From NCBI RefSeq assembly GCF_036588685.1, contig NC_086379.1, positions 13,935,862-13,999,861 of the forward strand: a DNA stretch of 64,000 bases. The letters are read 5' to 3'. The notes below the pieces were generated by a model. The model did not search any database. It was given only the letters and a program-made list of their open reading frames with translations, and was not told the DNA's origin. Source of the DNA: Mytilus trossulus (lineage: Eukaryota > Mollusca > Bivalvia > Mytilida > Mytilidae). Both the position numbers and the translations under genes were made by a program. Position 1 is the first letter of the stretch; each line of letters starts with the position of its first letter. Positions 44,143 through 56,500 of this stretch are shown piece after piece.

Positions 44143-44325
44143 ATATTAATTTCTAGTGGATTGGGAAACAAGTTATTGCAACTTATATTAATCCTTTTCA
44201 AATTCACGTGTGCGAGTGCTGTCTTGAAATTTACAAGGGTATCTTTTACGTGCAGGAGATATAATGGCTCTCTCTTAACAATGGTCAGCCATTTATCATC
44301 CCCTTCCGACTGACTAGCATCATAA
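44143..44325 (-). mobile_element. Second SINE copy, lacking the tRNA head
   Basis: The plus strand shows AGTGGATTGGGAAACAAGT, GTGCGAGTGCTG, TTTACAAGGGTATCTTT, GGCTCTCTCTTAACA and GCCATTTATCATCCCC, matching the 3' part of 15808-16158. The promoter half is missing, consistent with 5' truncation. The reverse ORF at 43983-44207 is not a gene. Confidence 0.75.
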
Positions 44326-44395
44326 ATTTTATAGATATCTTATAAACCTTATAGATATCTAGTAACTACATGTATATAGTTTAAACTAGAGGCTC

Positions 44396-45419
44396 TAAAG
44401 AGCCTTTGTCGCTCACCTTGGTCTATGCGAATATTAAACAAAGGACGCAGATGGATTCATGACAAAATTGTGTTTTGGTGATGGTAATGTGTTTGTATAT
44501 CTTAATTTACTGAACATTCTAGCTGCTTACAATTATCTCTATCTATAATTTACTTGGCCCAGTAGTTTCAGAGGAGAAGATTTTTGTAAAAGATTACTAA
44601 GATTTACGAAAAAATGGTTAAAACATGACTATAAAGGGCAATAACTCCTAAAGGGGTCAACTGACAATTTTGGTTGTGTTGACTTATTTGTAGATCTTAC
44701 TTTGCCAACATGTATTGTTTTTACAGTTTATCTCTATCTATAATAATATTCAAGATAATAGCCAAAAACAGCAAAATTTCCTTAAAACTAACAGTTCAGG
44801 GGCAGCTCCTATTAACGGGTTGTCCGATTCATCTGAAAATTTCAGGGCAATTAGATTTTGACCTGATATTTTTTTTTACTTCATGTCAGATTTGCTTTAA
44901 ATGCTTTGGCTTTTGAGTTATAAGCCAAAAACTGAATTTTACCCCTATGTTCTATTTTAACCCTGGCGGCCATCTTGGTTGGTTGACTGGGTCACGCCAC
45001 ACATTTTTTTAAACTAGATACCCAAATGATGATTGTGGTCAAGTTTGGTTTAATTTGGCCCCGTAGTATCAGAGAAGAAGATTTTTGTAAAAGCTTACTA
45101 AGATTTACGAAAAATGGTTAAAAATTGACAATAACTCCTAAAGGGGTCAACTGACCATTTCGGTCATGTTGACTTATTTGTAAATCTAACTTTGCTGAAC
45201 ATTATTGCTGTTTACAGTTTATCTCTATCTATAATAATATTCAAGATAATAACCAAAAACAGCAAAATTTCAGGGCAGATAGATCTTGACCAGATGATTA
45301 ATTTCACCCTGTCAGATTTGCTCTAAATGCTTTGGTTTTTGAGTTATAAGCCAAAAACTGCATTTTACCCCTATGTTCTATCTTTAGCCGTGGCGGCCAT
45401 TTTGGTTGGTTGACCGGGG
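44396..45419 (+). repeat. Repeat family A, copy 3, 3'-truncated
   Basis: Starts CTAGAGGCTCTAAAGAGCC, contains both internal units (AACTCCTAAAGGGGTCAACTG twice, near 44645 and 45131) and two GGCGGCCAT..TTGGTTGGTTG blocks. It stops at TGACCGGGG without the GAC tract or 3' hairpin. The 68-residue ORF at 44710-44916 is repeat text. Confidence 0.75.
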
Positions 45420-45420
45420 A

Positions 45421-46779
45421 AGGTGAGATAAAAATGTATCATATAAATTATAAGATATATACATGTACATGTATCACATCAAAAATTCTTTATAATATAT
45501 ATACATTGTATCTTTTCAACAGAAACAAAAATATTGAGCCTACAACATTTGTACAACATGTACAATGAATTAACTATTAACATACATTGTGTTGTTTCAC
45601 ATTCCTAATATGATCTTTACTATAATTTTATTCACAGATTTTAAAGAAGAGTCAACTTAATAATGCTCTCCATTCCCCACTTTCATGATGACTTCCCATA
45701 AACCATATACATTGTACTCGTTGATGCATTATAATAAAGCTATTAAAGATTTGTTTTGGGATTATATAATTTATACATGTACTAGTTTGAATTGTTTTTG
45801 GCTAAAAAATGTTGATTTGCTGTCTCCTGACCTATTCCAAGCATCTCTTCAATGTCTTCCTTTAAATTAACATGTTAAATCATATAAATAATGTACCTTA
45901 CCTACTTACAATATTGCTTTATAAGCTGAAATGTCATTGTATTCCCAGCTGAACTCAAAAATCTGGTCACTTTTTCATAAACACCAATTTATATGTACAT
46001 TTTTTATTGTATTAGGAAATGAGCATCATTATAGGGGACATTTATAATACCTAATTCCACTCACAATCAAGATCTAAAATGGTCTTTACGGGCTATATTA
46101 TTCAGAAACCAATCAATATGATTAATATTCAATATTTATAATTTAAGTACTAATTATAATGTCACTGTAAAATTATATTTATATGTAAATGTCATGTTTT
46201 TTTATTCTTATGTATTCAATTATATAGTTTTGCACTTATTTAAATTTTCCCCAAATGTGAACCTCTTACATTTATACCAATAGCCATCCGATGTAATGAT
46301 TTCCTGTTTGATCAATGTTTATTATTTTGTTGGCTGTGTTAGATTATAAACTTTTCTCAACAAATGTTACATGCATTGTATTATGTACATGTACATATCA
46401 ATTGACAAGGATGCACAAATTAAACTTTGTATTTGTGCAACATGTACAACTGTAACAGCTTACATTTCCTTGTTTCAATAAAATCATTTACTACATGTAC
46501 ATTTGAGTTTTGAAAATAATCATTTATAATTGTCAACAATTCACTATTTTCCCCTTCTTAAATATGCTTGACATATATTTGTCACTTGACATACATACTA
46601 TGATAGGTACATTTGCAATCAACACCTGTAAAATCATTTGAATGTGGAAAGGGATTGATATAAGTTGTAATAACTTGTTTCCCAATCTACTATCAATAAA
46701 TATGTTTAAACTAATAAGCAATCAATCTGCTTGCTATAACCATGATAACATATATAATTGTTTTAAATTGTCATATCAG
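45421..46779. other. AT-rich non-coding DNA
   Basis: No gene or complete element recognised. TACATGTA-type palindromes are frequent here and up to 48 kb. The small ORFs at 45685-45870 and 46533-46721 have no domain. Confidence 0.5.
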
Positions 46780-46912
46780 GGTCTTTTATAGGCTATAGCT
46801 GACTATGCGGTTTTGGCTTTGCTAATTGTTAAAGGCTGAATGATGTTTGTGTCATTTTGGTCTCTTGTGGACAGTTGTCTCATTGACAATCATACCACAT
46901 CTTCTTTTTTAT
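46780..46912 (+). repeat. Repeat family G, copy 2
   Basis: GGTCTTTTATAGGCTATAGC, GACTATGCGG, TTTTGGTCTCTTGTGGA and CATACCACATCTTCTTTTTT match 33158-33352. Confidence 0.7.
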
Positions 46913-46938
46913 ATATACATGTACTGTACATGTATATA
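46912..46938. repeat. 27-bp perfect palindrome
   Basis: TATATACATGTAC, T, GTACATGTATATA: 13-bp arms with a one-base centre, immediately after family G copy 2. Confidence 0.95.
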
Positions 46939-47944
46939 CAAATGTATATGAATTTTATACTTGTCAGCAGGAAATTCTTTCTAACTACTGTTACTCTACA
47001 TGTACATTTTAAACATGTATGTTAAACTCTAGCATGTCTAAAAGAACATGTAGAATACTTAAAAACTACTTCAGGAGTTCTATAAGATTTGAGAGTCATA
47101 CTATTTTTATCAAAACTTCATTAACTGTGAACACTCTTAGATTAATGGCCTTTTGTGTAAGGGTTTTGCACATTAGTGAAGGCTGTATGGTGAACTTTAT
47201 CTGCTTAAAAATCTGTTACATTTGTATTTGTTTAGACTTTAGTTTGAAGTTTCATTGGCAAAAATACAATTTATAATGCAAAGATACATGTATATACATG
47301 TACATTTGTAAGTATTAATGTTCAATAAGATAATTAAATATAAATAGCTGAGGTCCTTGTGAACTCTCATACAGATTTATGATGTCATAGAGGGTAAACT
47401 GTTGCCACCAATTAAAATGAAATTATTCATAAACATTTTATAGACCTAAAACAAGTCTGTCATCTGGTCATATTCTGACCTAAATAATTCTGAAAATGAA
47501 AGTACATTTTTATACTAAATTCATTTTTTGACTTAAATAAATGCACTACGAAATAATTGTCAGTCAGGGGTACTACTTTTAGACGATAAATGAAAATTAA
47601 AAAATTCCACCTGCTCTTTCTCCATTAAATTTCTCAGGTAGTATACAGTGTGTTGTACTAATTTTGCGACAAATTATATCAACATGATCAAAGTTATAGA
47701 AGCTCTTACCATGCTAACTCAAAATATGAACAATTTTATGTACATGTACATTTTGTACATGGTGTCTTGAAATCTCGAGACATCTTCCTACATTGTACAT
47801 GTTGTAAGTGCTTTTTTTAACCTTATTCAGCTGGACCAAATCACTACTTTAAATTCATGACCCAAGTTTTTTACATCCTAATTTTATCCACCTTTTTGCT
47901 AATTGAGGCATCGAACATGAAGAATTACATTTGGAAAAGGCAGA
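46939..47944. other. AT-rich non-coding DNA
   Basis: Nothing recognised except further ACATGTAC motifs. The 85-residue ORF at 47019-47276 has no domain and AT-driven composition. Confidence 0.45.
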
Positions 47945-48065
47945 TTTAGAGGCGAGGGATGCGGACCGCGGGATGCCCCCCCTCCCCCTTTTTGTGGGAA
48001 AATTTTGGTTGGTTATATAGGGTTATACAGGAGCTGGCTCACCTCTTAGGCAGTAAGTGGGTCCC
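47945..48065 (-). repeat. Diverged copy of the GGCGGATCC MITE
   Basis: Shares CCCCTTTTTGTGGGAAAATTTTGG and CTCACCTCTTAGGCAGT with 38328-38460, in the same orientation as that copy. Confidence 0.55.
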
Positions 48066-48439
48066 TACTTAAATCAAAGGAATCAGTAATCTGGTTTCTT
48101 TGTCTACTGGATTATAATACTGCCCACTTTTTTTTTGTTTTTAAACTTTTCACAAACTTTTTTGAAAGATTCTATGGAAAAGATAATAACCATGATAACT
48201 GAAACTGAAAAACCAATTTACAGAATATTTGATTTGCTTTTTACAGAAAAATAAAACACTTATACTACCTCTTCCAACATGGTGAAAAGCAGGTCTACTG
48301 GCTTCAGTAAATCATTTAAAGCATAGCTGAGAAATAAATCCAAAAACAATGTTGTGGAAAAAAATAAACCGGAAGTAAGTGACGTGGCGGTAAAGTGTAG
48401 ATTATGATTCACCTAACATCACCTGCATAACCTTCTACT

Positions 48440-50217
48440 TTAGATGAAAAATGTAATTTCAACAAACACATAGACACTGTTGAGCAAAAAGCACAAAAAT
48501 CCTAAGGGATAATCAGAAACATCAAAGGAATAGCAAAGGTATCTACAAAAATTTTAATACAAATATATCAAAGTATAGTGCTATCTACAATGTTATATGC
48601 TAGCAGTGTATGGCAAATCAACAACAACACCCATATAAATAAATTAAATGCTATTCAAAGAAAAGGACTAGCCTTATGTCTCAACCAACCAACAACAGCT
48701 AGTATAGAAGCCTTAGAAGTAGTAGCAGGAATACTACCACTGGACCTCAAAAGAGAAGAAGCCGGTATCAGACAAATTGCAAAAATAAAATCATATAAAA
48801 TCACTATATCCCTATTAAACAAATTTTTAAAGATTGGAAAAATATAAATGAACCTGAAAAAATAATCTCACCAATTGGAAGAATGGTATTACAGACTAAA
48901 GACATGAAAAGGGCAACAGAGATTGATTCTGACTGTATAGAGTCTCAATTTGAATTCCGAGGGTTAGCAGCCTCAAAATCACCACCAGAGTATTGGAAAA
49001 ATCTCGGAAGTTCAAAGTCTAGATCAGAGGAACAAGCATTTCAGGGAAAAAATATTATTTTGGAAAAAATACATCAACTTAAAAATAATACAACATTAGC
49101 TTTCACTGATGGCTCCTGCAAAGGAAATACAGGTCCATGTGGTGCTGGGGCAGCTATTTTAATATCAAACAGCACAGAACATGTGGAGTTAACCCAGCCA
49201 GTTTCCAATAGAGGATCTATTTTAGTAGGGGAATTAGTAGCTATCAAGCTAGTAATAGATTTTCTTATAATTCCAAACAACAGAAAAAACACTGAATCCA
49301 TCCAAATTTGCTCAGACAGTCAATCAGCAATTGGAATTTTAACTTTAAATTGGAAATCTGATAATTATGGCAAAACTATTCATGATATTAAAATTGGTAT
49401 ATTGGCACTTAAATCTGAAGGAATCATTGTTTCCATTGAATGGACCCCTGGACACGCTGACATACAAGGTAATGAACTAGCAGACCAACTAGCTAAAAAA
49501 GCAGCACAGGAGGCAGAAAAAATACAAAGCATTCCAATATTTACAAAACAAGATATACAAAAAGGAGCAAAAGACAGTGTTATGGTAAAATGGCAAAACC
49601 GATGGGACACCAGTGATAAAGGAAGTAGATATTATGCCTTTCAACAAAATGTAAAAAATACACTTCCAAAAGACAAGCCGTCAACTGAAATATATAGAAT
49701 AACTACTAGTCTAAGAACAGGATATTGCAATTTAAACTTTTACAAATCAACAATATGCCCAGCACTCATCGACAAATGCAGCTGTGGAAAAGTAGAAACA
49801 GTTGACCATTACTTACTGGATTGTGAAAATTATGCGGAGGCTAGAGAAAAACTCCGCTCAGCACTCTACTTCATAACAGCAAAACTAACACTTGAATCTG
49901 AAGTATTGTTAGCAACAACAGAACATGATATTTACAAACATCACATAGAAGATATTCAACATTTGTTAGGGGTCTTTATTAAAGATACTGGAAGGTTCAC
50001 AAAATAGATAGTTAAGGTTTTATAAGGGTTAATCATTTATTCAATTTTAATTTAATTTTTTTGGGTAATTAATTATTTAATTATTTATTTACAAGTTTGA
50101 TCGTTTATATCAATATACAATGTTATTTCCATTGTTTTATGCAATGAAGGTCTACATATAATAGTAATGCTGCAGCTGATTTAATAAGTTTATGTAAATA
50201 AATCGAGAAAAAAAACT
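48440..50217 (+). mobile_element. 5'-truncated LINE with RNase H
   Basis: Contains the last part of a non-LTR retrotransposon ORF2, a 3' UTR of about 200 bp and an A-rich end (AAATAAATCGAGAAAAAAAA near 50217). Similarity to a reverse transcriptase begins near 48443 (D-E-K-C-N-F-N-K-H-I-D) with no endonuclease or reverse transcriptase core, the usual result of incomplete target-primed reverse transcription. The RNase H and terminal zinc-knuckle-like motif point to an I-superfamily LINE; I cannot fix the clade. Confidence 0.85.
48443..50007 (+). pseudogene. LINE ORF2 C-terminus: RT thumb, RNase H, zinc-knuckle
   Basis: The first segment (48443-48830) reads L-S-T-M-L-Y-A-S-S-V-W..K-L-N-A-I-Q-R-K-G-L-A-L-C-L, typical of the region after the reverse transcriptase. 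A TAA interrupts it at 48503. A T-run at 48824-48828 marks a frameshift, after which frame 1 is open to TAG at 50005. RNase H residues are all present: D in F-T-D-G-S-C, E in G-E-L-V-A-I-K, D in C-S-D-S-Q-S-A and the final H/D in W-T-P-G-H-A-D-I-Q-G-N-E-L-A-D. The tail C-S-C-G-K..D-H-Y-L-L-D-C fits a CCHC-type knuckle. The 375-codon open stretch suggests fairly recent insertion. Reverse ORFs at 49074-49610 are shadows. Confidence 0.85.
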
Positions 50218-50515
50218 TCGGTTTCTTTATAGTACAATCTGAATAAAATTTGGATCTATTATAATTTTCATTCGTATAGTTCTGGACAAAATATTCAATT
50301 TCATGATGTTTGATGTATAGGGAAAACGGTAGTATTACATTTTCCCAGCATTAGGTTGGCTTTTTGTGTACCCAAGACAGGGCGTAGGAAGTCAACTTAA
50401 GAACGCTGTGATTGGATGTATTAAAGGGTACAAGATATTATTTTATTTATCTATTAATAACTACAGTGTGTATAAATTTTAGAACCTATTGAAATATTTT
50501 CTAGAGAATTATTCG
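50218..50515. other. Spacer between LINE and tandem array
   Basis: No recognised feature. It shows no obvious similarity to the 1009-bp unit that starts at 50516. Confidence 0.5.
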
Positions 50516-53500
50516 AAAATGTTGCATTATTAGTAAAGGTTGAATCAAGTGCATTTGGTTACTATGCAATTATTCTAAAAATAGTAAAATCACGTGAAGG
50601 CCGCGTGGAGTCTGCATGCACAAAGCGTGATAGATATTGTTCGGAACCAAATTGCGTTCTGAAATTCTCTTGACTTTTTATTACTTTAACGTTTTCCCAA
50701 TCATTTATTTATTTAGTATATTCATATATAATAAAGCCTGACGAAAGTTCATTCGGTTGTTTCGGGATTGTTCTTAAATACTCGGATACATCGGGATTTT
50801 TCAATCTCAAAATTCTGAAAATCAAGTGAAGGCTGCTTGGAGTTTGCATGCAGCAAAAAAAGTGAAACCTTTGGGGGAACAACGTAAAAGTAGCATGTTC
50901 TGACAGAATATTAGACTTAAGTGAAATGTTTTTGAAAAAGGTCAAAATGGCTGCCGTTGATATGGACACAGCAAAATTTGAAAAGTGAAGCATTTGCGGC
51001 CTTCAACTATGAGAAAAATCACATGCATTACATTTAGTTCGAATTTGTTTAAAAATATGAAAAGTGAAGCATTTACGGCCTTCAACAATGAGCGAAACCA
51101 AATGCATTATATTTAGAAGTTGCTCTAAAACATATGTAAAATGAAGCGTTTTCGACCTTCACCAATGAGCTAATAGCAACTGTTGCTTAAAGACTGTTTC
51201 GATGGAAGTCGCGAATTTCTGTATGCTTCCCATTATCATGTCATTGGTCTGTATTCTTTATTTTTGTTCTATTTTTTATATTGGGGTATAACAGCGTATA
51301 GTATGCATTTACAGTTTAAGATGCCATAAATAAATAAATATAAATTAACTTCTGACACTACAAATTCTGTTAATAAGATATTTATTTAGGCGCTCTATAT
51401 AAATAACATGATAAGAATCAATCAAGTTCATATGGACAGGTTACTCTGACATTTTTCTATAAATAGAGAATCAGGTGAAAGCTGCATGGGTTCTTATTAT
51501 AGGACATTAATCACGACCAGGTCAAAAATGTTGCATTATTAGTAAAGGTTGAATCAAGTGCATTTGGTTACTATGCAATTATTCTAAAAATAGTAAAATC
51601 ACGTGAAGGCCGCGTGGAGTCTGCATGCACAAAGCGTGATAGATATTGTTCGGAACCAAATTGCGTTCTGAAATTCTCTTGACTTTTTATTACTTTAACG
51701 TTTTCCCAATCATTTATTTATTTAGTATATTGATATATAATTGATATATAATAAAGCCTGACGAAAGTTCATTCGGTTGTTTCGGGATTGTTCTTAAATA
51801 CTCGGATACATCGGGATTTTTCAATCTCAAAATTCTGAAAATCAAGTGAAGGCTGCTTGGAGTTTGCATGCAGCAAAAAAAGTGAAACCTTTGGGGGAAC
51901 AACGTAAAAGTAGCATGTTCTGACAGAATATTAGACTTAAGTGAAATGTTTTTGAAAAAGGTCAAAATGGCTGCCGTTGATATGGACACAGCAAAATTTG
52001 AAAAGTGAAGCATTTGCGGCCTTCAACTATGAGAAAAATCACATGCATTACATTTAGTTCGAATTTGTTTAAAAATATGAAAAGTGAAGCATTTACGGCC
52101 TTCAACAATGAGCGAAACCAAATGCATTATATTTAGAAGTTGCTCTAAAACATATGTAAAATGAAGCGTTTTCGACCTTCACCAATGAGCTAATAGCAAC
52201 TGTTGCTTAAAGACTGTTTCGATGGAAGTCGCGAATTTCTGTATGCTTCCCATTATCATGTCATTGGTCTGTATTCTTTATTTTTGTTCTATTTTTTATA
52301 TTGGGGTATAACAGCGTATAGTATGCATTTACAGTTTAAGATGCCATAAATAAATAAATATAAATTAACTTCTGACACTACAAATTCTGTTAATAAGATA
52401 TTTATTTAGGCGCTCTATATAAATAACATGATAAGAATCAATCAAGTTCATATGGACAGGTTACTCTGACATTTTTCTATAAATAGAGAATCAGGTGAAA
52501 GCTGCATGGGTTCTTATTATAGGACATTAATCACGACCAGGTCAAAAATGTTGCATTATTAGTAAAGGTTGAATCAAGTGCATTTGGTTACTATGCAATT
52601 ATTCTAAAAATAGTAAAATCACGTGAAGGCCGCGTGGAGTCTGCATGCACAAAGCGTGATAGATATTGTTCGGAACCAAATTGCGTTCTGAAATTCTCTT
52701 GACTTTTTATTACTTTAACGTTTTCCCAATCATTTATTTATTTAGTATATTGATATATAATAAAGCCTGACGAAAGTTCATTCGGTTGTTTCGGGATTGT
52801 TCTTAAATACTCGGATACATCGGGATTTTTCAATCTCAAAATTCTGAAAATCAAGTGAAGGCTGCTTGGAGTTTGCATGCAGCAAAAAAAGTGAAACCTT
52901 TGGGGGAACAACGTAAAAGTAGCATGTTCTGACAGAATATTAGACTTAAGTGAAATGTTTTTGAAAAAGGTCAAAATGGCTGCCGTTGATATGGACACAG
53001 CAAAATTTGAAAAGTGAAGCATTTGCGGCCTTCAACTATGAGAAAAATCACATGCATTACATTTAGTTCGAATTTGTTTAAAAATATGAAAAGTGAAGCA
53101 TTTACGGCCTTCAACAATGAGCGAAACCAAATGCATTATATTTAGAAGTTGCTCTAAAACATATGTAAAATGAAGCGTTTTCGACCTTCACCAATGAGCT
53201 AATAGCAACTGTTGCTTAAAGACTGTTTCGATGGAAGTCGCGAATTTCTGTATGCTTCCCATTATCATGTCATTGGTCTGTATTCTTTATTTTTGTTCTA
53301 TTTTTTATATTGGGGTATAACAGCGTATAGTATGCATTTACAGTTTAAGATGCCATAAATAAATAAATATAAATTAACTTCTGACACTACAAATTCTGTT
53401 AATAAGATATTTATTTAGGCGCTCTATATAAATAACATGATAAGAATCAATCAAGTTCATATGGACAGGTTACTCTGACATTTTTCTATAAATAGAGAAT

Positions 53501-56500
53501 CAGGTGAAAGCTGCATGGGTTTTTATTATAGGACATTAATCACGACCAGGTCAAAAATGTTGCATTATTAGTAAAGGTTGAATCAAGTGCATTTGGTTAC
53601 TATGCAATTATTCTAAAAATAGTAAAATCACGTGAAGGCCGCGTGGAGTCTGCATGCACAAAGCGTGATAGATATTGTTCGGAACCAAATTGCGTTCTGA
53701 AATTCTCTTGACTTTTTATTACTTTAACGTTTTCCCAATCATTTATTTATTTAGTATATTGATATATAATAAAGCCTGACGAAAGTTCATTCGGTTGTTT
53801 CGGGATTGTTCTTAAATACTCGGATACATCGGGATTTTTCAATCTCAAAATTCTGAAAATCAAGTGAAGGCTGCTTGGAGTTTGCATGCAGCAAAAAAAG
53901 TGAAACCTTTGGGGGAACAACGAAAAAGTAGCATGTTCTGACAGAATATTAGACTTAAGTGAAATGTTTTTGAAAAAGGTCAAAATGGCTGCCGTTGATA
54001 TGGACACAGCAAAATTTGAAAAGTGAAGCATTTGCGGCCTTCAACTATGAGAAAAATCACATGCATTACATTTAGTTCGAATTTGTTTAAAAATATGAAA
54101 AGTGAAGCATTTACGGCCTTCAACAATGAGCGAAACCAAATGCATTATATTTAGAAGTTGCTCTAAAACATATGTAAAATGAAGCGTTTTCGACCTTCAC
54201 CAATGAGCTAATAGCAACTGTTGCTTAAAGACTGTTTCGATGGAAGTCGCGAATTTCTGTATGCTTCCCATTATCATGTCATTGGTCTGTATTCTTTATT
54301 TTTGTTCTATTTTTTATATTGGGGTATAACAGCGTATAGTATGCATTTACAGTTTAAGATGCCATAAATAAATAAATATAAATTAACTTCTGACACTACA
54401 AATTCTGTTAATAAGATATTTATTTAGGCGCTCTATATAAATAACATGATAAGAATCAATCAAGTTCATATGGACAGGTTACTCTGACATTTTTCTATAA
54501 ATAGAGAATCAGGTGAAAGCTGCATGGGTTCTTATTATAGGACATTAATCACGACCAGGTCAAAAATGTTGCATTATTAGTAAAGGTTGAATCAAGTGCA
54601 TTTGGTTACTATGCAATTATTCTAAAAATAGTAAAATCACGTGAAGGCCGCGTGGAGTCTGCACGCACAAAGCGTGATAGATATTGTTCGGAACCAAATT
54701 GCGTTCTGAAATTCTCTTGACTTTTTATTACTTTAACGTTTTCCCAATCATTTATTTATTTAGTATATTGATATATAATAAAGCCTGACGAAAGTTCATT
54801 CGGTTGTTTCGGGATTGTTCTTAAATACTCGGATACATCGGGATTTTTCAATCTCAAAATTCTGAAAATCAAGTGAAGGCTGCTTGGAGTTTGCATGCAG
54901 CAAAAAAAGTGAAACCTTTGGGGGAACAACGTAAAAGTAGCATGTTCTGACAGAATATTAGACTTAAGTGAAATGTTTTTGAAAAAGGTCAAAATGGCTG
55001 CCGTTGATATGGACACAGCAAAATTTGAAAAGTGAAGCATTTGCGGCCTTCAACTATGAGAAAAATCACATGCATTACATTTAGTTCGAATTTGTTTAAA
55101 AATATGAAAAGTGAAGCATTTACGGCCTTCAACAATGAGCGAAACCAAATGCATTATATTTAGAAGTTGCTCTAAAACATATGTAAAATGAAGCGTTTTC
55201 GACCTTCACCAATGAGCTAATAGCAACTGTTGCTTAAAGACTGTTTCGATGGAAGTCGCGAATTTCTGTATGCTTCCCATTATCATGTCATTGGTCTGTA
55301 TTCTTTATTTTTGTTCTATTTTTTATATTGGGGTATAACAGCGTATAGTATGCATTTACAGTTTAAGATGCCATAAATAAATAAATATAAATTAACTTCT
55401 GACACTACAAATTCTGTTAATAAGATATTTATTTAGGCGCTCTATATAAATAACATGATAAGAATCAATCAAGTTCATATGGACAGGTTACTCTGACATT
55501 TTTCTATAAATAGAGAATCAGGTGAAAGCTGCATGGGTTCTTATTATAGGACATTAATCACGACCAGGTCAAAAATGTTGCATTATTAGTAAAGGTTGAA
55601 TCAAGTGCATTTGGTTACTATGCAATTATTCTAAAAATAGTAAAATCACGTGAAGGCCGCGTGGAGTCTGCATGCACAAAGCGTGATAGATATTGTTCGG
55701 AACCAAATTGCGTTCTGAAATTCTCTTGACTTTTTATTACTTTAACGTTTTCCCAATCATTTATTTATTTAGTATATTGATATATAATAAAGCCTGACGA
55801 AAGTTCATTCGGTTGTTTCGGGATTGTTCTTAAATACTCGGATACATCGGGATTTTTCAATCTCAAAATTCTGAAAATCAAGTGAAGGCTGCTTGGAGTT
55901 TGCATGCAGCAAAAAAAGTGAAACCTTTGGGGGAACAACGTAAAAGTAGCATGTTCTGACAGAATATTAGACTTAAGTGAAATGTTTTTGAAAAAGGTCA
56001 AAATGGCTGCCGTTGATATGGACACAGCAAAATTTGAAAAGTGAAGCATTTGCGGCCTTCAACTATGAGAAAAATCACATGCATTACATTTAGTTCGAAT
56101 TTGTTTAAAAATATGAAAAGTGAAGCATTTACGGCCTTCAACAATGAGCGAAACCAAATGCATTATATTTAGAAGTTGCTCTAAAACATATGTAAAATGA
56201 AGCGTTTTCGACCTTCACCAATGAGCTAATAGCAACTGTTGCTTAAAGACTGTTTCGATGGAAGTCGCGAATTTCTGTATGCTTCCCATTATCATGTCAT
56301 TGGTCTGTATTCTTTATTTTTGTTCTATTTTTTATATTGGGGTATAACAGCGTATAGTATGCATTTACAGTTTAAGATGCCATAAATAAATAAATATAAA
56401 TTAACTTCTGACACTACAAATTCTGTTAATAAGATATTTATTTAGGCGCTCTATATAAATAACATGATAAGAATCAATCAAGTTCATATGGACAGGTTAC

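Noticed and set aside
48272..48310. A 33-bp phase-1 exon on the minus strand between the LINE and exon 1
   Set aside because: The frame fits, but the acceptor lacks a pyrimidine tract and the short length makes chance agreement likely.
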